Below are positions 1 to 7,969 of a DNA stretch of 64,000 nt, piece by piece. The notes beneath the pieces were generated by a model that had not been told where the DNA came from, did not search any database, and saw only the letters and a list, made by a program, of their open reading frames with translations. This DNA is from Rickettsiales bacterium UBA4270 (GTDB lineage Bacteria > Pseudomonadota > Alphaproteobacteria > Rickettsiales > Deianiraeaceae), in assembly GCA_002395105.1 (NCBI GenBank), contig DGWA01000004.1, positions 37,643-101,642 on the forward strand, read 5' to 3'. Numbering within the stretch: position 1 is the stretch's first letter; every line of letters starts with the position of its first letter. The position numbers and the translations under genes are program-made.

Positions 1-272
1 ATCATGTTCTTGACATAGTCAGCATGTCCAGGACAGTCAACGTGCGCATAATGTCTCTTTTCCGTCTCATATTCAACATGCGCGGTATTAATTGTTATAC
101 CACGTGCCTTTTCTTCAGGGGCACCATCAATTTCGTCATATTTCTTAACTTCCGACAAACCTTTTTTTGCAAGAACTGCCGTAATTGCCGCAGTAGTTGT
201 AGTTTTACCATGATCTACATGACCTATAGTACCAATATTAACATGTGGCTTATTTCTTTCAAACTTTGACAT
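1..272 (-). CDS. tuf: Elongation factor Tu, 5' part (cut by window edge)
   Basis: EF-Tu delivers aminoacyl-tRNA to the ribosome as a GTP complex. The minus strand from the ATG at 272 reads about 90 residues that match the EF-Tu G domain: a start [20 protein letters not shown], the P-loop GHVDHGKT at residues 17-24, the switch I region around RGITINTAH (57-65) and the G3 motif DCPGH (79-83). The reading frame is still open at base 1, so the remaining roughly 300 residues lie to the left. The gene sits downstream of an unknown charged protein on the same strand, with a 111-base leader that contains an AT-rich inverted repeat just before the start. Confidence 0.97.
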   Translation of the reverse strand, partial: MSKFERNKPHVNIGTIGHVDHGKTTTTAAITAVLAKKGLSEVKKYDEIDGAPEEKARGITINTAHVEYETEKRHYAHVDCPGHADYVKNM

Positions 273-283
273 ATAATAATTTC

Positions 284-306
284 AATAAACAAAATAATTG
301 TTTATT
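284..306. repeat. Inverted repeat in the tuf leader
   Basis: AATAAACAA (284-292) and TTGTTTATT (298-306) form a perfect 9-bp inverted repeat with a 5-base loop, ending 11 bases before the tuf start codon on the minus strand. The arms are almost all A-T, so the hairpin would be weak. It is not followed by a T-run on the minus strand. It may be a leader structure, or chance in AT-rich DNA. Confidence 0.35.
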
Positions 307-383
307 ACAAAAAATATGAAAAATAAAATGCAAGTTTTTTTTGTGGAACAATATATTAATTAAAAATTGGTATGCGATTGTGT

Positions 384-800
384 TTATGGCACATATTTTT
401 CTCTGCTTTTAGCTGATATGTCTTTTAAATTTTGTAATGGACTATCTGTATTCTTTGTTCTAGTTTTAGTATTGGCATTATCCATAGATAACCGTTTACG
501 CACTAATTCTTCTTCTTTTCTATCAACTTCAGCATCTAGTACTTTTGGTCTTGGTACTATACCTTTTTCTATGTTATCTTTGTAATTCTGTTTTTTTAAT
601 TTATTTTTAAGTTTGTCGCTATCTGTAAAAAAACCAACAACATTGACAACAATCTTTTGAATAAAGTTTAATTCGGTACGTCTTATTTCTTCCCTTTCTT
701 TTTGTGCTAATAAATTTTGCTTTATTTCTTCTCGACTGTTTTTTCTTTTTCTTTTCGCTTCCTCTCTTTCGTCAAAAATTGGTTTTATTTTTTTATCCAT
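384..800 (-). CDS. Unknown highly charged protein
   Basis: I do not recognise a family. The 138-residue product is rich in Lys, Arg and Glu, with a start MDKKIKPIFDEREEAKRKRK, and has no signal peptide or convincing membrane segment; a short hydrophobic stretch (IVVNVVGFF, about residues 50-58) lies in the middle. The first third could form an amphipathic helix. It is placed directly upstream of tuf on the same strand. The frame is open over the whole length and the opposite-strand frame is poorer, so it is probably a real gene. Confidence 0.5.
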   Translation of the reverse strand: MDKKIKPIFDEREEAKRKRKNSREEIKQNLLAQKEREEIRRTELNFIQKIVVNVVGFFTDSDKLKNKLKKQNYKDNIEKGIVPRPKVLDAEVDRKEEELVRKRLSMDNANTKTRTKNTDSPLQNLKDISAKSREKYVP

Positions 801-892
801 GACAATATCACAGTATTATTGTATAAATGATTATCATTTTAGTCAAAAAAATCTTGAAAAATAAAAAATATATCTTTTTTTTAGCTAAAATT

Positions 893-966
893 GGACATTT
901 AGCTTAGTTGGTTAGAGCAATCGCTTCACACGCGATAGATCATAGGTTCGAATCCTATAATGTCCA
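893..966 (+). tRNA. tRNA-Val (CAC)
   Basis: A full cloverleaf is visible: acceptor GGACATT (893-899) pairs with AATGTCC (959-965), the anticodon stem is ATCGC/GCGAT, the loop TTCACAC gives anticodon CAC at 927-929, and the T-loop is TTCGAATC. The discriminator is A966. The next bases are CTA, so the 3' CCA is not encoded. The downstream barrel gene begins 11 bases later and may share its transcript. Confidence 0.95.
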
Positions 967-977
967 CTATTAAATTT

Positions 978-1883
978 ATGCGTTTTTTATTATTTGTTAC
1001 ATTTACGTTGTTAACTTTTTTGAAAAGTTTTACTGTTGCAAATGCTTTTTTTACAGAAGAATATAAAAAGAATATACTTTACGGCGCATTCAAAAAAACA
1101 TATAACACTGACTTATATCTTGGAATTCATTCTGGATTTATAGTTAAAACATGGACACCAAATATAATTACTGCAATATCTCCAAATTCAAGCAATGTAG
1201 GCATGTATTCAGCAGCTGTTCCGTCTTCACTCGATAAAAAAACATCCGGAAGATATACATATTCTGTCGGTATAGATATAGGCTTACATTCATCTAAATC
1301 TAATTTTCGTCATGAAATTAATTTTGAATGGTACGGGATATCCTCAAGGGCACTAAATTTTAATCAAAATGTAAGTACAATAGGAAGAAAACAATATGGT
1401 TATGCCGAGATAAATGGAAAAAACATTTCATCTCTTGGAACGTATGCAGACATTTACAAATTTGGCTATAGTATGTACTATAATTTTGAAAATGTATTAA
1501 AGATGCTCGGAACAAAATGGGATATATTTCTTGGTGCTGGCACTGGAATAGCGTTTGTTAATAGCGGAACATATATTGATTCAGAAATACTAAAATCATC
1601 TTATAAAGATTACAAAATATCAAGCACAAAATCAGCTATCAAAAACAGATTTACAACATCAAAGGCTTTTGCAGTAGCATATCATGGTAAAATTGGTATA
1701 TTAGCTAATATAAGTCAGTCATTTGCCGCATCTATTGGACTATCATTCGGTGCAACATCAAGACCTCTTATAACAACAAATTTTAAATCAATAAATAAAC
1801 TAAATGGAATGAGTTCTCATTTAGAATATCATATTGCAATGGAAATCGGATTACTGTTGAAAGCATTTAGTTTTTCAGCATAA
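978..1883 (+). CDS. Outer-membrane beta-barrel protein
   Basis: The product has a signal peptide (MRFLLFVTFTLLTF..., ending near VANA) and then alternating polar/hydrophobic segments typical of an 8-12 stranded barrel, with GAGTGIAFV and AVAYHGKIGILANIS-type strands resembling Opa/OmpA-like and Msp2/P44-like surface proteins of Rickettsiales. An earlier in-frame ATG at 960 lies inside tRNA-Val, so the start at 978 is preferred; it also puts the signal peptide at the very N-terminus. The C-terminus (LLLKAFSFSA) does not end in the classic aromatic residue. The family assignment is by pattern only. Confidence 0.8.
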   Translation: MRFLLFVTFTLLTFLKSFTVANAFFTEEYKKNILYGAFKKTYNTDLYLGIHSGFIVKTWTPNIITAISPNSSNVGMYSAAVPSSLDKKTSGRYTYSVGIDIGLHSSKSNFRHEINFEWYGISSRALNFNQNVSTIGRKQYGYAEINGKNISSLGTYADIYKFGYSMYYNFENVLKMLGTKWDIFLGAGTGIAFVNSGTYIDSEILKSSYKDYKISSTKSAIKNRFTTSKAFAVAYHGKIGILANISQSFAASIGLSFGATSRPLITTNFKSINKLNGMSSHLEYHIAMEIGLLLKAFSFSA

Positions 1884-1911
1884 CATAAAATATAAAAAAA
1901 ATATAAAAAAG

Positions 1912-1939
1912 TTGACATATATTTATAAACAACTATTAT
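1912..1939 (+). promoter_or_regulatory. Sigma-70-type promoter candidate
   Basis: TTGACA at 1912-1917 is a perfect -35 box. TATTAT at 1934-1939 follows after 16 bases as the -10 box. The site is in the gap between two plus-strand genes and starts about 50 bases before the ATG at 1965, so it would drive the low-complexity exported protein. Confidence 0.6.
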
Positions 1940-1964
1940 TATATAGACTTCTTTCTATAAAGAT

Positions 1965-3032
1965 ATGATTTGTTTTAAACAATTATTATTTTTTTTGCTT
2001 CTTTTAACACCTTTTGTTAAGGTCTATGCAGATGAAGATAATTCAAAATTAAACTCTATTCAGCTGAAAGTTTCATTAAAACAAGATTTAATGACAAATA
2101 AGCAAACTGTAAAAGAAATAAAGATAGATAAAAATATGAATGCAAAAATAACAATTTCATCGACACCAATCTTAAAAGAAGCTGATATATTAAAAAAAGA
2201 TATAGATAATCTAAATGATAAAATTGAAAAAAGTGAGCAAAATCAACAAAATTCTACCAAAGAGGAAAAAAAAGAAAGTATGCTTCTTCTTAAACAACCA
2301 AAAAATCAAAATGCAGAAGAAGTAAAAAAAAATACACAAGAAAATATATGTAAAAATTTAACTGAACAAAATATTATAATAAACGGAAATGAAAAAAATA
2401 CATTCACTATAAAAGATGGTGTAAAGAATATAAATATAAATTTTCAACAAAATACTATCAGTAAAACTAAACAAAAAAAACCAATAAATAAAAATTTAAA
2501 AAATAAAAAAACAATAAAAAAAAACAATAAAAAAACAATAAAAACTAATGATGCAAAAAAAACAATAAATACAAACGCAAAACAAACTTATAACTATAAC
2601 GATCTTACTAGCAAAAACAACTCAGAAAACGATACAGAAGGAAATATTGTGATAATAGATAAAACAAAAGAAAAAGAAAGTGAAAATCAAACTAAACAAA
2701 AAGGTGTAAGCGATGAAAATAAAAAACAAGATATTTATATTATAAATAGAATTATAAATGTAGACGAAAGCACATCATTAACAGAAGAAACATTGAAACA
2801 ATTTAACACAAAACAAACAAGCGATGATAAGGATGTAAATATAAAAATAATACAAGAAAATAATGATACAGAAAAAATGAAAACAAACAACGACAAAAAT
2901 ACTGATAACAAACAATTATCTTCTTATGAATATGACAAAAGTGAAAATAAATTTAAACAAAGATATGATTTAATAACTGCAAATCATATTTCTTACGGTG
3001 AAATGGCTTTCGTGAAAGACTACAATAATTAA
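1965..3032 (+). CDS. Exported low-complexity Lys/Asn-rich protein
   Basis: No family is recognised. The 355-residue product starts with a clear signal peptide (MICFKQLLFFLLLLTPFVKV, then YADE) and continues as a long hydrophilic chain dominated by K, N, T, E and Q. Around residues 175-205 there is a short repeat of KKTI-type units, mirrored in the DNA by runs of AAAACAATAAAA. There is no second membrane segment. It could be a periplasmic or surface-exposed linker, or a secreted protein. It has its own good promoter. The composition partly reflects the AT-rich genome, but the signal peptide and the intact long frame argue that it is expressed. Confidence 0.7.
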   Translation: MICFKQLLFFLLLLTPFVKVYADEDNSKLNSIQLKVSLKQDLMTNKQTVKEIKIDKNMNAKITISSTPILKEADILKKDIDNLNDKIEKSEQNQQNSTKEEKKESMLLLKQPKNQNAEEVKKNTQENICKNLTEQNIIINGNEKNTFTIKDGVKNININFQQNTISKTKQKKPINKNLKNKKTIKKNNKKTIKTNDAKKTINTNAKQTYNYNDLTSKNNSENDTEGNIVIIDKTKEKESENQTKQKGVSDENKKQDIYIINRIINVDESTSLTEETLKQFNTKQTSDDKDVNIKIIQENNDTEKMKTNNDKNTDNKQLSSYEYDKSENKFKQRYDLITANHISYGEMAFVKDYNN

Positions 3033-3044
3033 TTCTATAAGATG

Positions 3045-3115
3045 AGCGGGCAATGGGAATCGAACCCACACAGTCAGCTTGGGAAGCTGAAATTCTACCA
3101 CTAAATCATACCCGC
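3045..3115 (-). tRNA. tRNA-Gly (CCC)
   Basis: The minus strand folds as a cloverleaf: acceptor GCGGGTA/TGCCCGC, anticodon stem TCAGC/GCTGA with loop TTCCCAA giving CCC, and T-loop TTCGATTC. It resembles the E. coli glyU tRNA. The discriminator is T, and CCA is not encoded. It lies convergent to the exported protein gene, 12 bases after its stop. Confidence 0.93.
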
Positions 3116-3183
3116 ATTAATTATAAAGATATCTTTTGGACAAAATAATAGTCAACTTTAAAAAGTATTTTCAATTTTAATTA

Positions 3184-3212
3184 TTGACTTTAATTTTTTT
3201 ACACTAGATAAT
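3184..3212 (+). promoter_or_regulatory. Promoter candidate for rpmI-rplT
   Basis: TTGACT (3184-3189) and GATAAT (3207-3212) are separated by 17 bases, each one base from consensus. Transcription would begin near 3219, just ahead of the rpmI ATG at 3230. Confidence 0.55.
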
Positions 3213-3229
3213 TCAGATGATTTTTTTAA

Positions 3230-3502
3230 ATGAGACCAAAATTAAAAAAAATTCGTAAATTAAGAACAGGAAATAAGGTAAAGAATACACCTAAGAAAGA
3301 TAACTACAAATTAAAAGTAAAATCTTCTGTGAAGAAGAGATTTTCTTTAACAGCAAATGGTTTAGTCAGAGCTACACAAGCAAATAAAAGACATAATATG
3401 AGAAAAAGATCTGCTAGACAAATAAGGGAACAAAGAGGAACAACAATTTTAGTTGAAGATGCACCAATGTTGATTAAAAGTTGTAATTTACATTTGCATT
3501 AA
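3230..3502 (+). CDS. rpmI: 50S ribosomal protein L35, N-terminally extended
   Basis: bL35 is a small basic protein of the large ribosomal subunit. The family core begins near residue 29: [18 protein letters not shown], followed by [19 protein letters not shown], both typical of L35. At 90 residues it is longer than the usual 60-70 because of about 28 extra basic residues at the N-terminus. No ATG, GTG or TTG start occurs between residue 1 and the core, so the extension seems to be translated. rplT follows 19 bases later, the normal order, but infC is not upstream. Confidence 0.93.
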   Translation: MRPKLKKIRKLRTGNKVKNTPKKDNYKLKVKSSVKKRFSLTANGLVRATQANKRHNMRKRSARQIREQRGTTILVEDAPMLIKSCNLHLH

Positions 3503-3521
3503 GTGTTTTAGTATTGATTTT

Positions 3522-3878
3522 ATGGCAAGAGTAAAAAGAAGCGTTGCTAGTAGAAATTATCGTAAAAAAATTTTAAAAAAAACCAAAGGTTATTATGGAC
3601 GTAATAAAAATTGTTATAGAATTGCAAAGGAGCGTTTAGAAAAAGCTCAACAATATAATTATAGAGACAGAAAAGTTCGCAGAAGAGATTTTCGTTCGTT
3701 ATGGATTGTGCGTTTAAATGCTGCTGTTCGTGAATTTGGAATGAAATATTCAACTTTTATTAATAATTTACGTGGATCTGGTATTTTGTTAAATAGAAAA
3801 GTCTTATCCGATATAGCCATGAATGAACCAGCAATTTTTAAATCAATTGTTGAGAAAGTTAAAAATAACGCAAAATAG
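3522..3878 (+). CDS. rplT: 50S ribosomal protein L20
   Basis: bL20 binds 23S rRNA early in large-subunit assembly. The 118-residue product has the family length and hallmarks: [11 protein letters not shown] at the start, then [19 protein letters not shown] and [20 protein letters not shown]. It follows rpmI in the conserved order and probably shares its transcript. Nothing unusual is seen. Confidence 0.97.
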   Translation: MARVKRSVASRNYRKKILKKTKGYYGRNKNCYRIAKERLEKAQQYNYRDRKVRRRDFRSLWIVRLNAAVREFGMKYSTFINNLRGSGILLNRKVLSDIAMNEPAIFKSIVEKVKNNAK

Positions 3879-3896
3879 AGTATTAATTTTAAATAA

Positions 3897-4652
3897 ATGA
3901 TTAAAGATTTCATTCTTGAACTTCTAAAATTTATTGGTGAATTAAATTACTGGCATGTTGGAATTTTATCTGCGCTTGAGAGTACGGCCTTTCCAGTTAT
4001 AATTCCAGTTGAAACAATAATTATTCCAATGGGATATTATGCGTATCTTGGAACAAAAAGCCTTCCATTACTGATATTCTCGTGTACATTTGGTATTATA
4101 GTTGGCTGTTTAATCAATTATTGGTTTGCAAGAGTGCTTGGAAGGTCTTTTATATATAAACATTCAAAAATTCTTCATATAAATATAGATAAATTAAAAA
4201 AACTTGAAATGAGATTTTTAAAACATAGCCGTTTACTAATGTTTGTCGGAAGATTTATACCAATTCCAGCTTTTAAACATATAATAACAATTCCAGCAGG
4301 AATGGCTAAAATGCCAGTTTTACCATTTATTTTCTATAATGCATTAGGTGGATTTATTTTTTCAACATCAATGCTTTTAATTGGTTACTTTTTTGGAAGC
4401 AGCGAAGAAAAAATACATGAGGCAATTTGTAAATTCACAATAATATGTATCGTTATCGCTACAACTTATATTTTAGTAAAAATAATCAAAATTATAATTA
4501 AAAAACGAGAAAAATATTCAATAGAAAAACAAAAGCATATGTATTTATTAAAACTAATTAATGCAAAATTAGCAAAAAATAAAGTAAAAAACAAAGATAA
4601 ACACTATTTTAAACATAGAAAATTTTTTAGTAAAAAAAAATATTATAATTAA
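3897..4652 (+). CDS. DedA-family membrane protein
   Basis: DedA/VTT-domain proteins are inner-membrane proteins linked to lipid-carrier and phospholipid flipping and to membrane-potential maintenance. The 251-residue product shows the family pattern: an N-terminal ESTAFPVIIPVETIIIPMGYY segment (residues about 25-45), a glycine-rich helix, then FVGRFIPIPAFKHIITIPAGMAKM with the conserved GRFIP and P-A-G-x-x-M elements, and further membrane helices. The C-terminal 50 residues are strongly basic. It starts 18 bases after rplT. The precise substrate is not known. Confidence 0.88.
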   Translation: MIKDFILELLKFIGELNYWHVGILSALESTAFPVIIPVETIIIPMGYYAYLGTKSLPLLIFSCTFGIIVGCLINYWFARVLGRSFIYKHSKILHINIDKLKKLEMRFLKHSRLLMFVGRFIPIPAFKHIITIPAGMAKMPVLPFIFYNALGGFIFSTSMLLIGYFFGSSEEKIHEAICKFTIICIVIATTYILVKIIKIIIKKREKYSIEKQKHMYLLKLINAKLAKNKVKNKDKHYFKHRKFFSKKKYYN

Positions 4653-4654
4653 TA

Positions 4655-5902
4655 TTAATAATTAGAATTCTGAGCCGACATATCACCTATACTACCTATT
4701 TGAGAATATATTGGCGTAAGCATTGCCAATCCCATCCAAGCCAACATGAAACCAAGAATAATTGTCGTTACTGGTTTTATGAGACCTACAAATTTATCAG
4801 TTATCTCTTTTACTTCTGCTTCATAAAAATACCTTACATTCTCTAATATAAATTCAACTTCACCAGTTGTCTCGCAAATAGCCATCATTTTTCTAAACAT
4901 AGTTGGAAAAATTTGTTCTTGATTTATTGAACTAAATATAGTCATTCCGTCTGAAATTTTATCTCTTATGTCTAAAATTTTTTTAGCAAAATAACGATTT
5001 GTTACAATCTTTGAAACACTAGTCATAATTTCAAGCACATCTGCATTATTTTTATACATAATGCTAAAAAAAGTTATAAAACGTGAAGTATCCATTTTTA
5101 ATATTAAATTACCAAATAATGGAATTTTTAATCTTAAATAGTCAATTTTAACACCAATTTCATTATTAAATAATGATAAAACTTTCAAACAAATATATAT
5201 CACAAGACAAAATATTAAAATAAAAAACCATTTAGTTTTGATGAATGTTGAAAAAGCTATCAAAGCTTTAGTATATATAGGAATTTTAGTGTCAAAATAA
5301 CTTATAAAATCAATTATCTTTGGTAAAATTACTGTCGACATTGTGATCATTATAGCAATCATAAAACAAAATGTAAACATTGGCCCACGAATAGCTCGTT
5401 TTGCGCGAATTTTAATATCAAAATTCCATTTAATATAATCTATTATTTCTGTAAAAATCTTATAAAATTTTCCAGTTTGCTCTGCGATCTTTATTAATCC
5501 GATTATATCATGCGTAAAACTGCTCGAAGCTTCTCTACATGCATCAGACAATGGCGTTCCTGTTGCAACGGAAAAATATATCTTCTCACAAACTTTTTTT
5601 AAATTACCATTATCTGCTACATCATTTTTTATCATTTCAAGAGCGTATAAAATATCAATACCAACTCTATCTATTGCAGCAATTGAAGAAAAAAAATTTA
5701 TCATTTCTTTCTGGGAAAGTTTATAGCCGCATGATATATTAAAAAATGATTTTTTTACCTGTATAACTTCATAACCAATCTTTTCCAACTTTTCTTGAGC
5801 ATCTTCGGCCGATAAACTAGAAATTTTTCCAGTAAATATTTTACGCTCCAATGAACCATTAATCGATACATCCTTTGCTACTTTATAAGTAAAATATTCC
5901 AT
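4655..5902 (-). CDS. GspF/PilC-like inner-membrane protein
   Basis: GspF and PilC are the polytopic platform proteins of type II secretion systems and type IV pili. The 415-residue product has the family's two repeated cytoplasmic domains and three membrane helices, near residues 170-195, 220-245 and 375-400, and a conserved-looking LIKIAEQTGKFYKIF / MMAICETTGEVEFIL pair (E-x-T-G in each repeat). Its length is normal for the family. On the same strand upstream are pth and a GspL/PilMN-like gene, suggesting a reduced secretion or pilus apparatus. No GspE/PilB ATPase, secretin or pilin is in the window. Confidence 0.85.
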   Translation of the reverse strand: MEYFTYKVAKDVSINGSLERKIFTGKISSLSAEDAQEKLEKIGYEVIQVKKSFFNISCGYKLSQKEMINFFSSIAAIDRVGIDILYALEMIKNDVADNGNLKKVCEKIYFSVATGTPLSDACREASSSFTHDIIGLIKIAEQTGKFYKIFTEIIDYIKWNFDIKIRAKRAIRGPMFTFCFMIAIMITMSTVILPKIIDFISYFDTKIPIYTKALIAFSTFIKTKWFFILIFCLVIYICLKVLSLFNNEIGVKIDYLRLKIPLFGNLILKMDTSRFITFFSIMYKNNADVLEIMTSVSKIVTNRYFAKKILDIRDKISDGMTIFSSINQEQIFPTMFRKMMAICETTGEVEFILENVRYFYEAEVKEITDKFVGLIKPVTTIILGFMLAWMGLAMLTPIYSQIGSIGDMSAQNSNY

Positions 5903-5937
5903 GAATAAATTCTATCAAAAAAAAACATTTTTTGCAA

Positions 5938-6480
5938 TTAATTGTTTTTAACAATATCTTCAACTAATTTAGCAACATTAGCAAAGATATTATCCATTTC
6001 TCTACGTTCGCTTGTTGTGAACTTAGACAACACATAATTAGCTATATCAAATTTATTTTCGTCTGGTCGTCCAATACCTACCCTAATTCTTGTATAATCT
6101 CCAATGACAACAGAGTTTATTGATTTTACACCGTTATGACCAGCAGCATTTCTCGACTGCGATGTTTTAATAATTCCAAAATCAAAATCTGCATCATCAT
6201 GAATAACTATCAAGTCATTTGAAGATATTTTATAATAATTCATTATTTTAATAACACAATTGCCAGATAAATTCATATACGTATTTGGTTTTACTAAAAC
6301 GCATTTCTTGTTAAATATTTCACCAATGGAGAAACCATAACATAGCATTTTTTTATTGTCCGTCCAAGGTTCAAAAACACCAGAAAATTCATGTAAATAA
6401 TCGACTGCCTTAAAACCAATATTATGACGAGTAGTATAATATTCTTCTGAGCAATTTCCAAGCCCAACAATTAGTTTCAT
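5938..6480 (-). CDS. pth: Peptidyl-tRNA hydrolase
   Basis: Pth releases peptides from peptidyl-tRNAs that drop off ribosomes. The N-terminus KLIVGLGN, then TTRHNIGF with the catalytic His (about residue 19), KPNTYMNLSG, and VIHDDADFDFG with the conserved Asp match the family. The motif usually reading GNPG here reads GNCS. The 180-residue length is normal. The start codon overlaps the stop of the GspL-like gene by 4 bases (ATGA), so the two are translationally coupled. Confidence 0.96.
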   Translation of the reverse strand: MKLIVGLGNCSEEYYTTRHNIGFKAVDYLHEFSGVFEPWTDNKKMLCYGFSIGEIFNKKCVLVKPNTYMNLSGNCVIKIMNYYKISSNDLIVIHDDADFDFGIIKTSQSRNAAGHNGVKSINSVVIGDYTRIRVGIGRPDENKFDIANYVLSKFTTSERREMDNIFANVAKLVEDIVKNN

Positions 6481-7943
6481 AAAACACTTTTTTGAAATGT
6501 AATAATCATAGTATCACGTACATCTTTGGAATTTGCGGCATGTTTATCATGCGATAACTTTTGAAAACTAACATCTGTCTCATAACCAATTTTTGACAAT
6601 TTCTCTTTTATTTCTGTCTCTATTTTTAAAAGTTCATTAACAACAAATTTAGCAGAAGAATTAATATTAAATAACGCAAAATCAATATATAAAACATTTT
6701 TTTTTGTAACATTAGAATTTCCTTGCTCAAGCTTATTATGCTCAAACGTATAAGACTCAACAAAAAATAGTTTTCGATGCTTTCTAAGAATATTTGAAAT
6801 AGATTTTAGACAATCCATGTGTGAATTATTTTCAGCATTTTTCTCAAAATTAGTTGAAATTATAGCATACACATTATCGTCAAGACCTATGAGCTTTTTT
6901 TCTCCATTTCTTACATCTTGAACCGCTTTAACATAATGCTTTTCAACCTCTTTATCACTGTTTGATAGTTGCGTTCCAGTAGCATATCTATATAAACCAT
7001 ATATAATTGAAAAAAACAACAATCCAATCGCTATCACGCGAAATATCTTTATAAATTTATAAATTTTCATATGTAATGAAATATCTGAATTAGTAAGATT
7101 TGCTATATATTTTACATTACCTATTGCAAGATTTAATAATTGTATTTCAGCAATATCATCGGTAAGTTCCTGCTCAATTTTTAACTTTGGCATTTTTAAA
7201 ACATTCGAGTTAATTGATGTAGCATCAAAAACTGGATCTAATAATTTTATTTTATCTACATCTATTTCAGAAACAGAAAATATAGATACTTTTGTCTCAC
7301 TTTGTAAAAAAGAATAAGTAGTTCCTATGTATTTTAAAGTCATTATAAGCATTTTAATTGCAGTTTTTGTAATAGATTCATTGTTGCGTTTTTTAATTAA
7401 TCTCCCAAACATGTAATTTGTATAATTTGAAGTTGTAATTAAAGCACTATCCTCTGTTATAAAAATATTTACATTTAAGCAATGACTTAAATTTAATGCG
7501 GAAAAGGAAAGACCAAGCGTATTCACAGTCTGATCGAAAGAATAAATATGTGATAAATTTAAATCAGTTTTTATCAGCTCATTCATAATTTTCTTCATAT
7601 GTAGTTCTTGTTCGCTGTTTTTAATAACTGTCATAATTATATCTTTTTTATGTACGCTACCTTCACCATTTTTAAATAAGTAATTATAATCCGCAAAAAC
7701 AACATCTGGCTTAGAAAAACGATCTTCAATAAAATTTTTAATATCTTGTTTCTTTGCACTTATTGGAAAAGTCTTATGTTCAGATGTGCAAAAAAAACTA
7801 TTTACAAAAACATATAAACTATTTTTACCAATAGAACTAATCAGTTTACTATAATTAATTTCATTTTTTTGTGCCTTATAAAATATCTTAGAAAAATTTT
7901 TATCAAATAAATAAATATTGTCATTGCCAATATATAATATCAT
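6477..7943 (-). CDS. GspL/PilMN-like bitopic protein
   Basis: The 488-residue product has a long cytoplasmic N-terminal part (about 1-295) that could adopt the actin-like PilM/GspL fold, one membrane helix near residues 300-320 (FRVIAIGLLFFSIIYGLY), and a periplasmic C-terminal part with a coiled segment and a small alpha/beta domain. This layout is that of GspL, or of a PilM-PilN fusion, in type II secretion and type IV pili. The presence of a GspF-like gene two genes downstream supports it. Sequence motifs are weak, so the call rests on architecture and context. Confidence 0.6.
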   Translation of the reverse strand: MILYIGNDNIYLFDKNFSKIFYKAQKNEINYSKLISSIGKNSLYVFVNSFFCTSEHKTFPISAKKQDIKNFIEDRFSKPDVVFADYNYLFKNGEGSVHKKDIIMTVIKNSEQELHMKKIMNELIKTDLNLSHIYSFDQTVNTLGLSFSALNLSHCLNVNIFITEDSALITTSNYTNYMFGRLIKKRNNESITKTAIKMLIMTLKYIGTTYSFLQSETKVSIFSVSEIDVDKIKLLDPVFDATSINSNVLKMPKLKIEQELTDDIAEIQLLNLAIGNVKYIANLTNSDISLHMKIYKFIKIFRVIAIGLLFFSIIYGLYRYATGTQLSNSDKEVEKHYVKAVQDVRNGEKKLIGLDDNVYAIISTNFEKNAENNSHMDCLKSISNILRKHRKLFFVESYTFEHNKLEQGNSNVTKKNVLYIDFALFNINSSAKFVVNELLKIETEIKEKLSKIGYETDVSFQKLSHDKHAANSKDVRDTMIITFQKSVL

Positions 7944-7969
7944 ATAACGATATATAAAAAATAAATAAA

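Noticed and set aside
24..269. Plus-strand open frame of 81 codons at the left edge
   Set aside because: It lies opposite the EF-Tu coding frame, which is certain from its motifs.
960..977. ATG at 960 as the start of the barrel gene
   Set aside because: It is within the 3' acceptor of tRNA-Val; the ATG at 978 places the signal peptide at the N-terminus.
2490..2560. A-rich direct repeats as a CRISPR-like or microsatellite array
   Set aside because: The units are short, irregular and in frame with a Lys/Asn-rich protein; there are no spacers of fixed length.
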